6,744 nt of DNA from the NCBI GenBank assembly GCA_002167805.1, contig NHBT01000014.1, positions 41,338 through 48,081 of the forward strand, read 5' to 3'. This document shows positions 1 to 6,744 of this stretch, piece after piece (the stretch's first letter is position 1; each line of letters begins with the position of its first letter). The position numbers and the translations under genes were made by a program. This DNA is from Owenweeksia sp. TMED14. GTDB taxonomy: Bacteria; Bacteroidota; Bacteroidia; Flavobacteriales; Schleiferiaceae. The notes beneath the pieces are model-generated. The model had not been told where the DNA came from. It searched no databases and worked only from the letters and a program-made list of their open reading frames with translations.

Positions 1-1175
1 CCATGTTCTGCTTTTGATCCAACCATGAAACCCGTGACATCCTGAAAAAATACCAGTGGTATGTTTTTTTGATTACAATTTGCAATAAAACGGGCTCCCT
101 TGTCTGCTGAGTCTGAGTAAATCACACCTCCAATTTGCATCTCGCCTTTTGCATTTTTTATTATTTGACGGTCATTTGCAACTATCCCAACTGACCAGCC
201 ATCTATTCGAGCATATGCAGTGATCAATGTTTTTCCAAAATCTTTTTTGTATTCTATAAAAGAATTTGCATCTACGATACATTCCAATAAAGAATGCATT
301 GAATATTGCTCAGACCCTGATGGAATTCGTTCATACAGTTTGTCTTGATTCAAAGGATCTAATGATGCATTTCTGCTAAAACCTGCTTTGGATGTTTCGC
401 CCAACTTGTCCACAATCCCGCGTAAGGTTGATATTGCTTCCTCATCGTTTTTCACCTTATGATCAATAACACCTGATATCTGTGTTTGAGATATTGCACC
501 ACCTAAAGTTTCATTATCAATATCTTCACCGATAGCTGCCTTCACCAGATAGCTGCCTGCTAAAAAAATACTTCCTGTTTCCTCAACAATAATGGACTCG
601 TCACTCATTATTGGTAAATAGGCACCACCGGCCACACAGGGACCCATTACTGCCGATAATTGAGGAATACCATGGCTACTCATAACGGCATTATTTCTAA
701 AAATCCTTCCAAAGTGCTCTTTATCAGGAAATATTTCATCTTGCATGGGCAAGAATACGCCTGCTGAATCCACTAAATAAAGAATTGGTATTCTGTTTTC
801 CATCGCCAATTCCTGGGCACGAAGATTTTTTTTAGCCGTCATTGGAAACCATGCCCCTGCCTTTACGGTAGGATCATTAGCAACTATTATGCACATGCGG
901 TCTCTTACTTTTCCCATTACAACCACCACTCCCGCAGCGGGAGCTCCTCCATAATTTTCATACATACCTTCCGCTGAAAATGCACCGATTTCAAAAGAAC
1001 GAGTATTTAAATCTAAAAGCAATTTCACCCTTTCGCGTGCGCTTAATTTCCCTTGACTAGAGAGCTTTTCTAATTTTTTTTTACCACCGCCTTTATGAAT
1101 TATTCCCAGACGTCTATTTGTCTCTGCAATCAGCATTTTTATTTCATCGACGTTTTTATTTCTTTTTATTGACAT
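1..1175 (-). CDS. Acyl-CoA carboxylase beta (carboxyltransferase) subunit, methylcrotonyl-CoA carboxylase-like, C-terminus cut by window edge
   Basis: This cytoplasmic subunit would transfer the carboxyl group from carboxybiotin to an acyl-CoA; in the family it works with a biotin-carrying alpha subunit, which is not in this window. From the ATG at 1175 the frame stays open for 391 codons to base 1. The usual length is about 540 residues, so roughly 150 C-terminal residues lie outside. Conserved blocks in order: GKLSARERV (42-50), IVANDPTVKAGAWFP (97-111), YLVDSAGVFLP (133-143), GPCVAGGAYLPIMSDE (178-193), IFLAGSYLVKAAIGED (203-218), LGGA (224-227) and VFFQDVTGFMVGSKAEHG (375-392, the last G codon incomplete). 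The IFLAG..LVKAA.GE and TGFMVG patterns resemble methylcrotonyl-CoA carboxylase beta more than the propionyl-CoA enzyme, pointing to leucine breakdown, but substrate cannot be settled from sequence alone. It is last in the lepB-led block, 18 bases after the preceding stop. No frameshift is visible. Confidence 0.93.
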   Translation of the reverse strand, partial: MSIKRNKNVDEIKMLIAETNRRLGIIHKGGGKKKLEKLSSQGKLSARERVKLLLDLNTRSFEIGAFSAEGMYENYGGAPAAGVVVVMGKVRDRMCIIVANDPTVKAGAWFPMTAKKNLRAQELAMENRIPILYLVDSAGVFLPMQDEIFPDKEHFGRIFRNNAVMSSHGIPQLSAVMGPCVAGGAYLPIMSDESIIVEETGSIFLAGSYLVKAAIGEDIDNETLGGAISQTQISGVIDHKVKNDEEAISTLRGIVDKLGETSKAGFSRNASLDPLNQDKLYERIPSGSEQYSMHSLLECIVDANSFIEYKKDFGKTLITAYARIDGWSVGIVANDRQIIKNAKGEMQIGGVIYSDSADKGARFIANCNQKNIPLVFFQDVTGFMVGSKAEH

Positions 1176-1193
1176 ATCTATAATTTAAAATTG

Positions 1194-2285
1194 CTAATAT
1201 GATAAAGATTCTTCTTTCAAAGGTTTATTACTCAAAATCCATTCTGCTGATTTTATCCAAATTTTATCTTGAGGGGAAGGGTCAGATAAAAAAAGTATAA
1301 GCCTTAATCCATTATCTATTTTTTGAAGAAAAAGAGCATCTGAAATTTTATCTCCCAATAAATCACCATACCAAAAAAGTTCAGGGACACAATTATTTAT
1401 AGTGTCGACTAAGCTTGGTCCAATATCCTGAGAAAGATCATTATTCTCCTCTCCGTCTGGGCTAATAGTAACAATTAATGAATAATTTTCAATACTGCCA
1501 CAAATACCATTAGATAAGACGGCTCCCATTGCATTAAGTGTGAGTCTGTCAGCATTATTATTTTGAAAAAACGTAAAACTTTTACCTGGATAAAATGAGG
1601 GAATACTGGGATCATTTACACCAATATAACCTGTATCAATTGCAATAGGACAGCCGAATAAAAAATGACTTCCAAAATCCCTATTATGCCTTATATCAAA
1701 TTCTAATTCCCCTGGATTCAGTGGGAATTGACTTAAGATTATTTGAGGGTTAACATTAAATATCTTAGTGATTCCCTCATCTGAAATAACAATTGCGTAC
1801 CACCTCAAAGAAAGATCAATTTCACTAATATTTCCAAAATAATTATATGCCTCGGTTATAATTTGATACTGATTCGACTCTATTAATTTCATTCTCTTTC
1901 TCTCATCTCCTGCTATTCCACCTTCCTCTAACCAAAGTATTAAGGAATCTCGGAAATATCCCGACTGTTTGCCATGGATAATTTTTATGAGGCTATCACT
2001 AGGCCATTTATATTTATTTGAAATTAATATTAATCGTAATAACTGATATTCAGAAAGTTGATACCATTTTTCCTCAGTTTCAGATAAAATAGACTTTATC
2101 TGCACAGAATCGATGTCTAAATTTTTATAAATAGAGAATTTCTGATTTATAATCGAATCAATTCTGAATATTGAATCTTCAACGAGTTTCGAACCGTTCG
2201 AGGAATATGTATTAACCAAACTATCCAATTGCCCAAATAGAGCTTGAGAGATCAGGAATATTGATAATATTATAATCCTCCGCAT
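1194..2285 (-). CDS. Exported protein of unknown function, translationally coupled to lepB
   Basis: I do not recognise this family. A start at TTG 2288 is possible, but ATG 2285 is preferred because it overlaps the lepB TGA by one base (TGATG), the usual arrangement for translational coupling; this gives 363 residues. Residues 1-18 form a signal peptide: two arginines, a hydrophobic run IIILSIFLI, then SQALFG before Q19, with likely signal peptidase I cleavage near 18/19. There is no lipobox cysteine and no second membrane segment, so a periplasmic or otherwise exported soluble protein is inferred. Residues 20-160 look mainly helical and charged; 160-363 look more beta-like. Near the C-terminus, residues 301-334 read PELFWYGDLLGDKISDALFL followed by a hydrophobic strand ending LFLSD. 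The GDxxGDxxxD spacing resembles a degraded calcium-loop (FG-GAP/dockerin-like GD.DGDG..D) motif. Cysteines at 212, 262 and 299 could allow one disulfide. No catalytic motif was recognised. Confidence 0.8.
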   Translation of the reverse strand: MRRIIILSIFLISQALFGQLDSLVNTYSSNGSKLVEDSIFRIDSIINQKFSIYKNLDIDSVQIKSILSETEEKWYQLSEYQLLRLILISNKYKWPSDSLIKIIHGKQSGYFRDSLILWLEEGGIAGDERKRMKLIESNQYQIITEAYNYFGNISEIDLSLRWYAIVISDEGITKIFNVNPQIILSQFPLNPGELEFDIRHNRDFGSHFLFGCPIAIDTGYIGVNDPSIPSFYPGKSFTFFQNNNADRLTLNAMGAVLSNGICGSIENYSLIVTISPDGEENNDLSQDIGPSLVDTINNCVPELFWYGDLLGDKISDALFLQKIDNGLRLILFLSDPSPQDKIWIKSAEWILSNKPLKEESLSY

Positions 2286-3904
2286 CAATAATTTTTCTTT
2301 TTGCTCTTTCTAAGCCTTTCCCAAACAAAGTAAGAGACAAGCATTATCAGAAAAGGAATAAAATAACTAGTTGGTTCGCCTCTACCGTGAATTACAGTAA
2401 ATAAACGCTCTTTTCTAATTGAATTCAAGAATCCGTCAACAAAACCATCTTTAGACATAAAAATAAAAACAGGTTTTCCTAATATATGATCCTCGGGTAC
2501 TAAACCCCAATAACGACTATCCCATGAATTATGTCGATTATCTCCCATCATCCAGTAATAATCTAATGAAAACGTATATGAAGATGATGGCTCTCCATCT
2601 ATAAAATATTCATCTCCTTCAATGATTAATTCGTGGCCTTCATAAACATTTATTGCTCTTCCATATTTTAAAACATTCTCATAATTCAAATCCATAACCT
2701 GACCAGCTTTTGGAACCCAAAAAGGGCCATAGTTATCTCTAGACCATTTAAAAAAAATAGTGTCGTTATGTCCATCAGGATTTGGATATGTCAGCATAGG
2801 TCTGATATAATTTTCGTTATACCATTTTATCGCTTCCGGTGTCCCCTCTGAAAAAATATTATCTCCAGGCGTATTCAAACAAATGACAGTGTCAATATTA
2901 TTTTGACCCTGAAATCTAGGGAGTGCATCCGTTGAAATAGTAACAATATATTCATTACTGGTTACTTGAATAACATCACTCAAATTTTGATTTGAAACTA
3001 TCCGGTTATCCAAATAATTTATATCAAAATCTCGTTTCAATTGACGAGGATTAAAGCCTCGCCCATTCGTTTTTACATAATAACTCCATTGAGGATTGGC
3101 TCTCTCTGGAAATTCTTGGAATATATTGTTTATTAAAATCTTACGATCGATAATTGAAATTGTATCGCCAGGAGTAGCCACGCAACGCTTTACGTAGTTA
3201 TCCTTTTTATCAACTGGCCTTCCAGGATCTACCGGTACATTGAATACCACAGCATCCCCTTTCTTAATAGAGCTAAATGCGGGTAATCTCAAGTAGGGAA
3301 ACTTCACCCAATTGAAATAACTCGGTACATCAGTATAAGGGATAAGATTGTGCATCAGAGGAATACTTAAAGGAGTATTTGGAATTCTTAATCCGTAATG
3401 AAGTTTGCTTACAAATAAATAGTCCCCGACCATTAATGACTTTTCCATAGAACCTGTAGGTATATTGTAAGCCTCAAAAGTTGTCATACGAACCGCACCT
3501 GCTGCCACAATAGCAAAAAAGATATGATTCCAAACTAAAGGCAATTTTCGACGAATTGCTTGATTATCCCGGGGAAATACCTTCAACTCTTTTGAATAAT
3601 TCAGATAACCCATATAAATCCCAGCAGATGGGACTGTTAGGAATATATGTTTATTATCTCTGAATCCAAAAACATGAAGTAATTCATAAGATAAAATAAT
3701 AGACATCACGTTGTCAATTACTGGGATATAGCATAATATTGACCACCAGCGAGGTCTTTCCACGATTTTCAATAGAATTATTGTACGATAAACTGGAACC
3801 CATGCTTCCCACGAAGCCCTTCCTGCAGATTCAAAAAACTTCCATGTAATAATTGAACTCCAGAGATTGATTAAAACATAATAGATTAATACTTCAAGCA
3901 TCAT
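2285..3904 (-). CDS. lepB: Signal peptidase I, long Bacteroidota type with extra N-terminal membrane domain
   Basis: This membrane protease removes signal peptides from exported proteins on the outer face of the inner membrane, using a Ser/Lys dyad. I start it at ATG 3904 (539 residues); the frame stays open to an ATG at 3961, but those 19 extra residues would leave only 28 bases to the divergent nfu start, whereas 3904 has an AAATAAAT leader and fits the family's N-terminus. Residues 1-110 hold hydrophobic segments plus the WKFFESAGRASWEAWVPVY and ERPRWW patterns of the DUF5684-like region seen in flavobacterial LepB. Another membrane segment (about 125-145) precedes IPTGSMEKSLMVGDYLFVSK with nucleophile Ser152. 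Box C is KKGDAVVF (214-221). Box D is YVKRCVATPGD (237-247) with general base Lys239. Box E, GDNRHNSWDSRYWG, lies at 454-467. About 200 residues separate boxes D and E, far more than in E. coli. A C-terminal membrane segment (514-528) is followed by a basic tail. The first gene of the block, it overlaps the next by one base. Confidence 0.95.
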   Translation of the reverse strand: MMLEVLIYYVLINLWSSIITWKFFESAGRASWEAWVPVYRTIILLKIVERPRWWSILCYIPVIDNVMSIILSYELLHVFGFRDNKHIFLTVPSAGIYMGYLNYSKELKVFPRDNQAIRRKLPLVWNHIFFAIVAAGAVRMTTFEAYNIPTGSMEKSLMVGDYLFVSKLHYGLRIPNTPLSIPLMHNLIPYTDVPSYFNWVKFPYLRLPAFSSIKKGDAVVFNVPVDPGRPVDKKDNYVKRCVATPGDTISIIDRKILINNIFQEFPERANPQWSYYVKTNGRGFNPRQLKRDFDINYLDNRIVSNQNLSDVIQVTSNEYIVTISTDALPRFQGQNNIDTVICLNTPGDNIFSEGTPEAIKWYNENYIRPMLTYPNPDGHNDTIFFKWSRDNYGPFWVPKAGQVMDLNYENVLKYGRAINVYEGHELIIEGDEYFIDGEPSSSYTFSLDYYWMMGDNRHNSWDSRYWGLVPEDHILGKPVFIFMSKDGFVDGFLNSIRKERLFTVIHGRGEPTSYFIPFLIMLVSYFVWERLRKSKKKNY

Positions 3905-3934
3905 ATTTATTTTTAAGAGTATTTCCGTAACTAA

Positions 3935-3962
3935 CAAAAATACCATTAATCTGCTGTGCAAA
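3935..3962 (-). promoter_or_regulatory. Possible Bacteroidota-type promoter for the lepB block
   Basis: Read on the minus strand, TATTTTTG at 3942-3935 matches the Bacteroidota minus-7 consensus TAnnTTTG, and TTTG at 3962-3959 could be the minus-33 element. The spacer is 16 bases, at or just below the usual range. Transcription would begin near 3928, about 25 bases before ATG 3904, and downstream of the alternative ATG at 3961, which supports the shorter LepB. The region is A/T-rich, so a chance match is possible. Confidence 0.35.
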
Positions 3963-3989
3963 GAGAAACGTATTCAATACCTTTACGTA

Positions 3990-4592
3990 ATGGAAAAAGA
4001 CCGCATACCGGTAAGTATTTATGCTGAAATGACGCCGAACCCAGCTGTAATGAAGTTTGTTTCAAACAAGCGAATGATTGACTTAGAACATGTTGAATAT
4101 CATAATATTGAAGAAGCGCGAAACTCTCCTCTAGCAAAAAAATTATTCCATTTCCCATTTGTAAAAGAAGTTTTTATCTCGAGCAATTTTGTAGCCGTAA
4201 ACAAATACAATGTAGTTGAATGGGAAACTGTTACCTCGGAGATTAGAGAATTAGTTTTAGAATTTCTTCAGTCTGGTCAGCCAGTAATTGAAAAAACTGT
4301 TTCTATTGATGTTAAGGAAGTCCTTGATAAAGCAAAAAAGATAGAAAGTCCCAAGAAAATGAGTGAGATAGAAGAGCGTATTGTTGATATTTTAGAGGAA
4401 TATGTAAAGCCAGCCGTGCAACAAGATGGAGGGAATATATCTTTTGTCAGTTATAAAAACAAAATAGTGAATGTCCAACTTCAAGGAGCATGTTCTGGCT
4501 GCCCCAGCAGCACCCTCACATTACAATCAGGAATAAAAAGTATTTTACAACGAATGCTTCCAACTTTAATTGAAGATGTCATCCCAGTTTAA
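3990..4592 (+). CDS. nfu: Nfu/NifU-type iron-sulfur cluster carrier
   Basis: Nfu proteins accept a [4Fe-4S] cluster from the assembly machinery and deliver it to cytoplasmic apo-proteins. The 200-residue protein has both family domains: an Nfu N-terminal domain (about 9-97), recognisable from YAEMTPNPAVMKFV (11-24) and FPFVKEVFISSNFVAV (55-70), then a charged linker (about 100-123), then a NifU C-terminal domain (about 125-197). The latter contains the helix with VDILEEYVKPAVQQDGG (132-148) and the cluster-binding CSGC with Cys168 and Cys171, followed by PSSTLTL. Length and order match bacterial two-domain Nfu. ATG 3990 is chosen because it places the conserved YAEMTPNP close to the N-terminus, as in homologues; the next in-frame ATG (4029) would cut into that motif. 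It is the first gene of the plus-strand block and divergent from lepB. No sulfur-mobilising partner (SufS, SufE, IscU) is present in the window, so it works here as a stand-alone carrier gene. Confidence 0.95.
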   Translation: MEKDRIPVSIYAEMTPNPAVMKFVSNKRMIDLEHVEYHNIEEARNSPLAKKLFHFPFVKEVFISSNFVAVNKYNVVEWETVTSEIRELVLEFLQSGQPVIEKTVSIDVKEVLDKAKKIESPKKMSEIEERIVDILEEYVKPAVQQDGGNISFVSYKNKIVNVQLQGACSGCPSSTLTLQSGIKSILQRMLPTLIEDVIPV

Positions 4593-4634
4593 AAAAAGAA
4601 AATTATGAGAGATAATCTTTATGTATCATAATAA

Positions 4635-5150
4635 ATGGCAACAATTTTAAATTTAAATGGTAACACCCCTAATATTCCTGAAGACTGCTTTATAGCGCCT
4701 TCAGCGACTATTGTTGGTGAGGTTTTAATGGGAAATGAATGTTCAATTTGGTTTAATGCTGTAATTCGAGGTGATGTCAATTCCATAAAAATTGGACGTT
4801 GTGTAAATATTCAAGATAATGTAGTGGTGCACTGCACCTATAAAAAATACTCAACAACTATTGGAAATCATGTTAGTATTGGTCATAACGCCATTATCCA
4901 TGGATGTAAGATCCACGATAACGTTTTGATTGGAATGGGTAGTGTTGTTATGGATGGTTGTATCGTTGAATCCAATAGTATTATTGCGGCTGGGTCTGTA
5001 TTGACGCAAGGAACGTTTGTTGCCGAAGGTTCAGTTTTTGCTGGCATACCAGCAAAAAAAATTAAAGATATAAATCCAGAACTCTCGAAAAACGAAATCA
5101 ATAGAATTGCAAAAAATTATATCTTATATAGCTCCTGGTATGAAAAATAA
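4635..5150 (+). CDS. Gamma-carbonic anhydrase-like left-handed beta-helix protein (YrdA/PaaY family)
   Basis: The 171-residue length and hexapeptide-repeat pattern are those of small trimeric gamma-class carbonic anhydrase homologues, cytoplasmic metal proteins related to Cam, YrdA, CaiE and PaaY. Residues 15-140 carry repeated [IV]-x-x-[GN]-x-x units forming the beta-helix, and 145-171 form the C-terminal helix. The metal ligands appear intact: His66 in VVVHC, and His84 and His89 in IGHNAIIHG, the last two five residues apart as in Cam. Arg45 and Asp47 (RGD) and Gln60 (NIQDN) match the conserved structural and catalytic residues. The acidic loop carrying the proposed proton-shuttle Glu84 of Cam is not evident, as in many short homologues, so real carbonic anhydrase activity is uncertain; an acyltransferase-like or CoA-related role, as in PaaY/CaiE, is an alternative. 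It follows nfu by 42 bases and precedes pgi by 35, so cotranscription is likely. The ATG at 4635 fits the family's short N-terminus. Confidence 0.92.
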   Translation: MATILNLNGNTPNIPEDCFIAPSATIVGEVLMGNECSIWFNAVIRGDVNSIKIGRCVNIQDNVVVHCTYKKYSTTIGNHVSIGHNAIIHGCKIHDNVLIGMGSVVMDGCIVESNSIIAAGSVLTQGTFVAEGSVFAGIPAKKIKDINPELSKNEINRIAKNYILYSSWYEK

Positions 5151-5185
5151 TTTTTCAAAAACGAGAAAATAATTATTTATAACAC

Positions 5186-6744
5186 ATGTACTCAATTAAT
5201 CCAACGAAAACAAAAGCCTGGAAAGCACTTTTAGAACACCGCAAGGATATCGAAAAGATACATTTAAGAGATTGGATGAAAGATGATAATAGGTTTAGCA
5301 CAATGCATGTGAAAATTAAAAGTGTATTACTTTTTGACTTTTCAAAACATCGCATAAATGAAAAAACAGTCAAACTTTTAGAAGATCTATTTAATGAATG
5401 CAAAGTTCAGAGCTCATTGGAAGACCAGCTTAGTGGTGGTAAAATAAATGTAACAGAAGACCGATCAGTTTTACATTCAGTCTTAAGAGACCCAGACATT
5501 GAGCCATTAATAATAGAGGGGCAAGATGTTCGAGAGATTTCAAAAATCGAAACTCAAAGAATGTACAAGTTTGCTGAAAAAGTTCGAAATGGCTCTATTC
5601 ATGGCTATACTGGAAAAAAATTTAAAAATATTGTTAACATTGGTATTGGAGGTTCTGACCTAGGTCCTAAAATGGCTGTTAATGCTCTTAAACCTTATTC
5701 TAAAAAAGGATTAAAATTTTACTTTGTCTCAAATATTGATGGCTCTGACTTGAACGAATGTCTTCTTCAAGTTGATCCACAAGAGACACTATTCATCGTC
5801 GCATCTAAGACTTTTACTACTCAGGAAACGATGACTAATGCAGAAGTGGCAAAAAAATGGATGATTCAAAATATGGGAGACGTTGATTCGATTAAGAAAC
5901 ATTTTATTGCAATTAGTACAAACCATGAAAATGTTTCAAAATTTGGAATAAAAAAAGAAAATATATTCAGATTTTGGGATTGGGTAGGTGGAAGATATTC
6001 TATTTGGAGTACTATTGGTATGGCTCTTTGTATATCTATCGGCTCAGATAATTTCAAGAAATTCCTAAATGGAGCAAACCTAGTTGATAAGCATACCAGA
6101 GAAAAGCCTTTCAAAGAGAATATCCCTCAAATAATGGCAGCGTTAGGTATTTGGTATCGAAATTTTTTAAATGCCACCACATATGCAGTCCTACCTTATG
6201 ACCAAAATTTAGATCGTTTTCCTGCATATTTGCAGCAAGCAGATATGGAAAGTAATGGCAAGTCCATGGACAGAGATGGGAATCATGTTAACTATTCCAC
6301 AGGCCCAATAATTTGGGGAGAACCCGGAACAAACGGGCAGCATGCATTTTATCAACTAATCCATCAAGGAACAGAGCTAATTCCAACAGATTTTATAGCA
6401 AGTATTTTTATAAAACATCCATACAAGGATAATCATGAAAAACTTCTAAGTAACTTTCTAGCACAAACAAAAGCATTGGCATTAGGTAGAAAAAATGCAG
6501 ATTCTCCATTCAGAAAATTTGAAGGGAACCAACCATCATCTTCCTTAATATTCAATAAAATGAATCCATTTTCTTTAGGAGCACTAATTTCCCTTTATGA
6601 ACACAAAATATTTTATCAAGGAGTTATTTGGAACATTTTTAGCTATGATCAATGGGGGGTTGAATTAGGAAAAGAAATGGCTAAGACGATTTTGCCTGAA
6701 ATTCAAGGGGCTGGTATCGATGAAACTCATGATCCATCAACTAA
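5186..6744 (+). CDS. pgi: Glucose-6-phosphate isomerase, C-terminal end cut by window edge
   Basis: This cytoplasmic enzyme interconverts glucose 6-phosphate and fructose 6-phosphate in glycolysis and gluconeogenesis. From ATG 5186 the frame is open for 519 codons plus two bases to the window end; the family is about 545-550 residues, so only some 30 are missing. The N-terminus (INPTKTKAWKAL) matches the usual Pgi start. Visible motifs are NIGIGGSDLGPKMA (151-164), the sugar-phosphate-binding SKTFTTQET (207-215), the first Pgi signature WDWVGGRYSIWSTIG (264-278), YLQQADMESNGKSMDRDG (348-365) with catalytic Glu355, GTNGQHAFYQLIHQGT (381-396) with His386, and the second signature YDQWGVELGK (487-496) with Lys496. 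All the expected active-site residues are present, so the enzyme should be active. It lies 35 bases after the gamma-carbonic anhydrase gene on the same strand; I see no separate promoter of the TAnnTTTG type in that gap. Confidence 0.97.
   Translation, partial: MYSINPTKTKAWKALLEHRKDIEKIHLRDWMKDDNRFSTMHVKIKSVLLFDFSKHRINEKTVKLLEDLFNECKVQSSLEDQLSGGKINVTEDRSVLHSVLRDPDIEPLIIEGQDVREISKIETQRMYKFAEKVRNGSIHGYTGKKFKNIVNIGIGGSDLGPKMAVNALKPYSKKGLKFYFVSNIDGSDLNECLLQVDPQETLFIVASKTFTTQETMTNAEVAKKWMIQNMGDVDSIKKHFIAISTNHENVSKFGIKKENIFRFWDWVGGRYSIWSTIGMALCISIGSDNFKKFLNGANLVDKHTREKPFKENIPQIMAALGIWYRNFLNATTYAVLPYDQNLDRFPAYLQQADMESNGKSMDRDGNHVNYSTGPIIWGEPGTNGQHAFYQLIHQGTELIPTDFIASIFIKHPYKDNHEKLLSNFLAQTKALALGRKNADSPFRKFEGNQPSSSLIFNKMNPFSLGALISLYEHKIFYQGVIWNIFSYDQWGVELGKEMAKTILPEIQGAGIDETHDPST

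Noticed and set aside
2286..2288. TTG 2288 as the start of the exported protein
   Set aside because: The ATG immediately after it (2285) is a stronger start codon and overlaps the lepB stop in a standard TGATG coupling.
3978..3985. TACCTTTA as a plus-strand minus-7 element for nfu
   Set aside because: It matches TAnnTTTG at all but the last base, but it ends only four bases before the nfu ATG, would imply a leaderless transcript, and has no TTG at a suitable minus-33 distance.
3946..4158. 70-codon minus-strand open frame across the nfu 5' end
   Set aside because: It lies antisense to the well-supported nfu gene, has no recognisable motif, and spans the divergent intergenic region.
4593..4634. 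Possible terminator between nfu and the gamma-carbonic anhydrase gene
   Set aside because: Only about four bases can pair (ATGA with TCAT) around a long A/T-rich loop, and no T-tract follows a stem.
4883..5101. 72-codon minus-strand open frame
   Set aside because: It is fully antisense to the gamma-carbonic anhydrase gene, whose hexapeptide repeats and metal ligands leave no doubt about the coding frame.
5173..5403. 76-codon minus-strand open frame over the pgi start
   Set aside because: It is antisense to pgi, which is coding from 5186, and has no family features.
5866..6114. 82-codon minus-strand open frame inside pgi
   Set aside because: It covers the conserved first Pgi signature on the other strand; it is a by-product of A/T-rich codon use.

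Overview
The window looks like core chromosome of a member of the Bacteroidota, most likely Flavobacteriia-like. It is roughly two-thirds A+T by eye, and starts lack clear Shine-Dalgarno sequences and sit in A/T-rich leaders. The strongest taxonomic marker is the signal peptidase I, which has the long flavobacterial layout: an extra N-terminal membrane domain and a large insert between catalytic boxes D and E. All calls come from reading the translated sequence; no database search was run.

The left 3.9 kb (1-3904) is one minus-strand block read from right to left. It holds signal peptidase I (lepB), then an unrecognised exported protein whose ATG overlaps the lepB stop in a TGATG junction, then after 18 bases an acyl-CoA carboxylase beta subunit that runs off the left edge. 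The spacing suggests a three-gene operon.

The short region 3905-3989 separates divergent transcription units and carries a possible Bacteroidota-type promoter for the lepB block. The right 2.75 kb (3990-6744) is a plus-strand block: an Nfu/NifU-type iron-sulfur carrier, a gamma-class carbonic anhydrase-like hexapeptide-repeat protein, and glucose-6-phosphate isomerase (pgi), which is cut by the right edge close to its C-terminus. The gaps are only 42 and 35 bases and no convincing terminator is visible, so these may be cotranscribed.

Functionally this is housekeeping: protein secretion, acyl-CoA metabolism, Fe-S cluster delivery and central carbon metabolism. I see no mobile element, CRISPR array, RNA gene, toxin-antitoxin pair or defence locus, and no stretch over 300 bases without a gene. 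The least explained element is the exported protein at 1194-2285. I found no evidence for a previously undescribed system.
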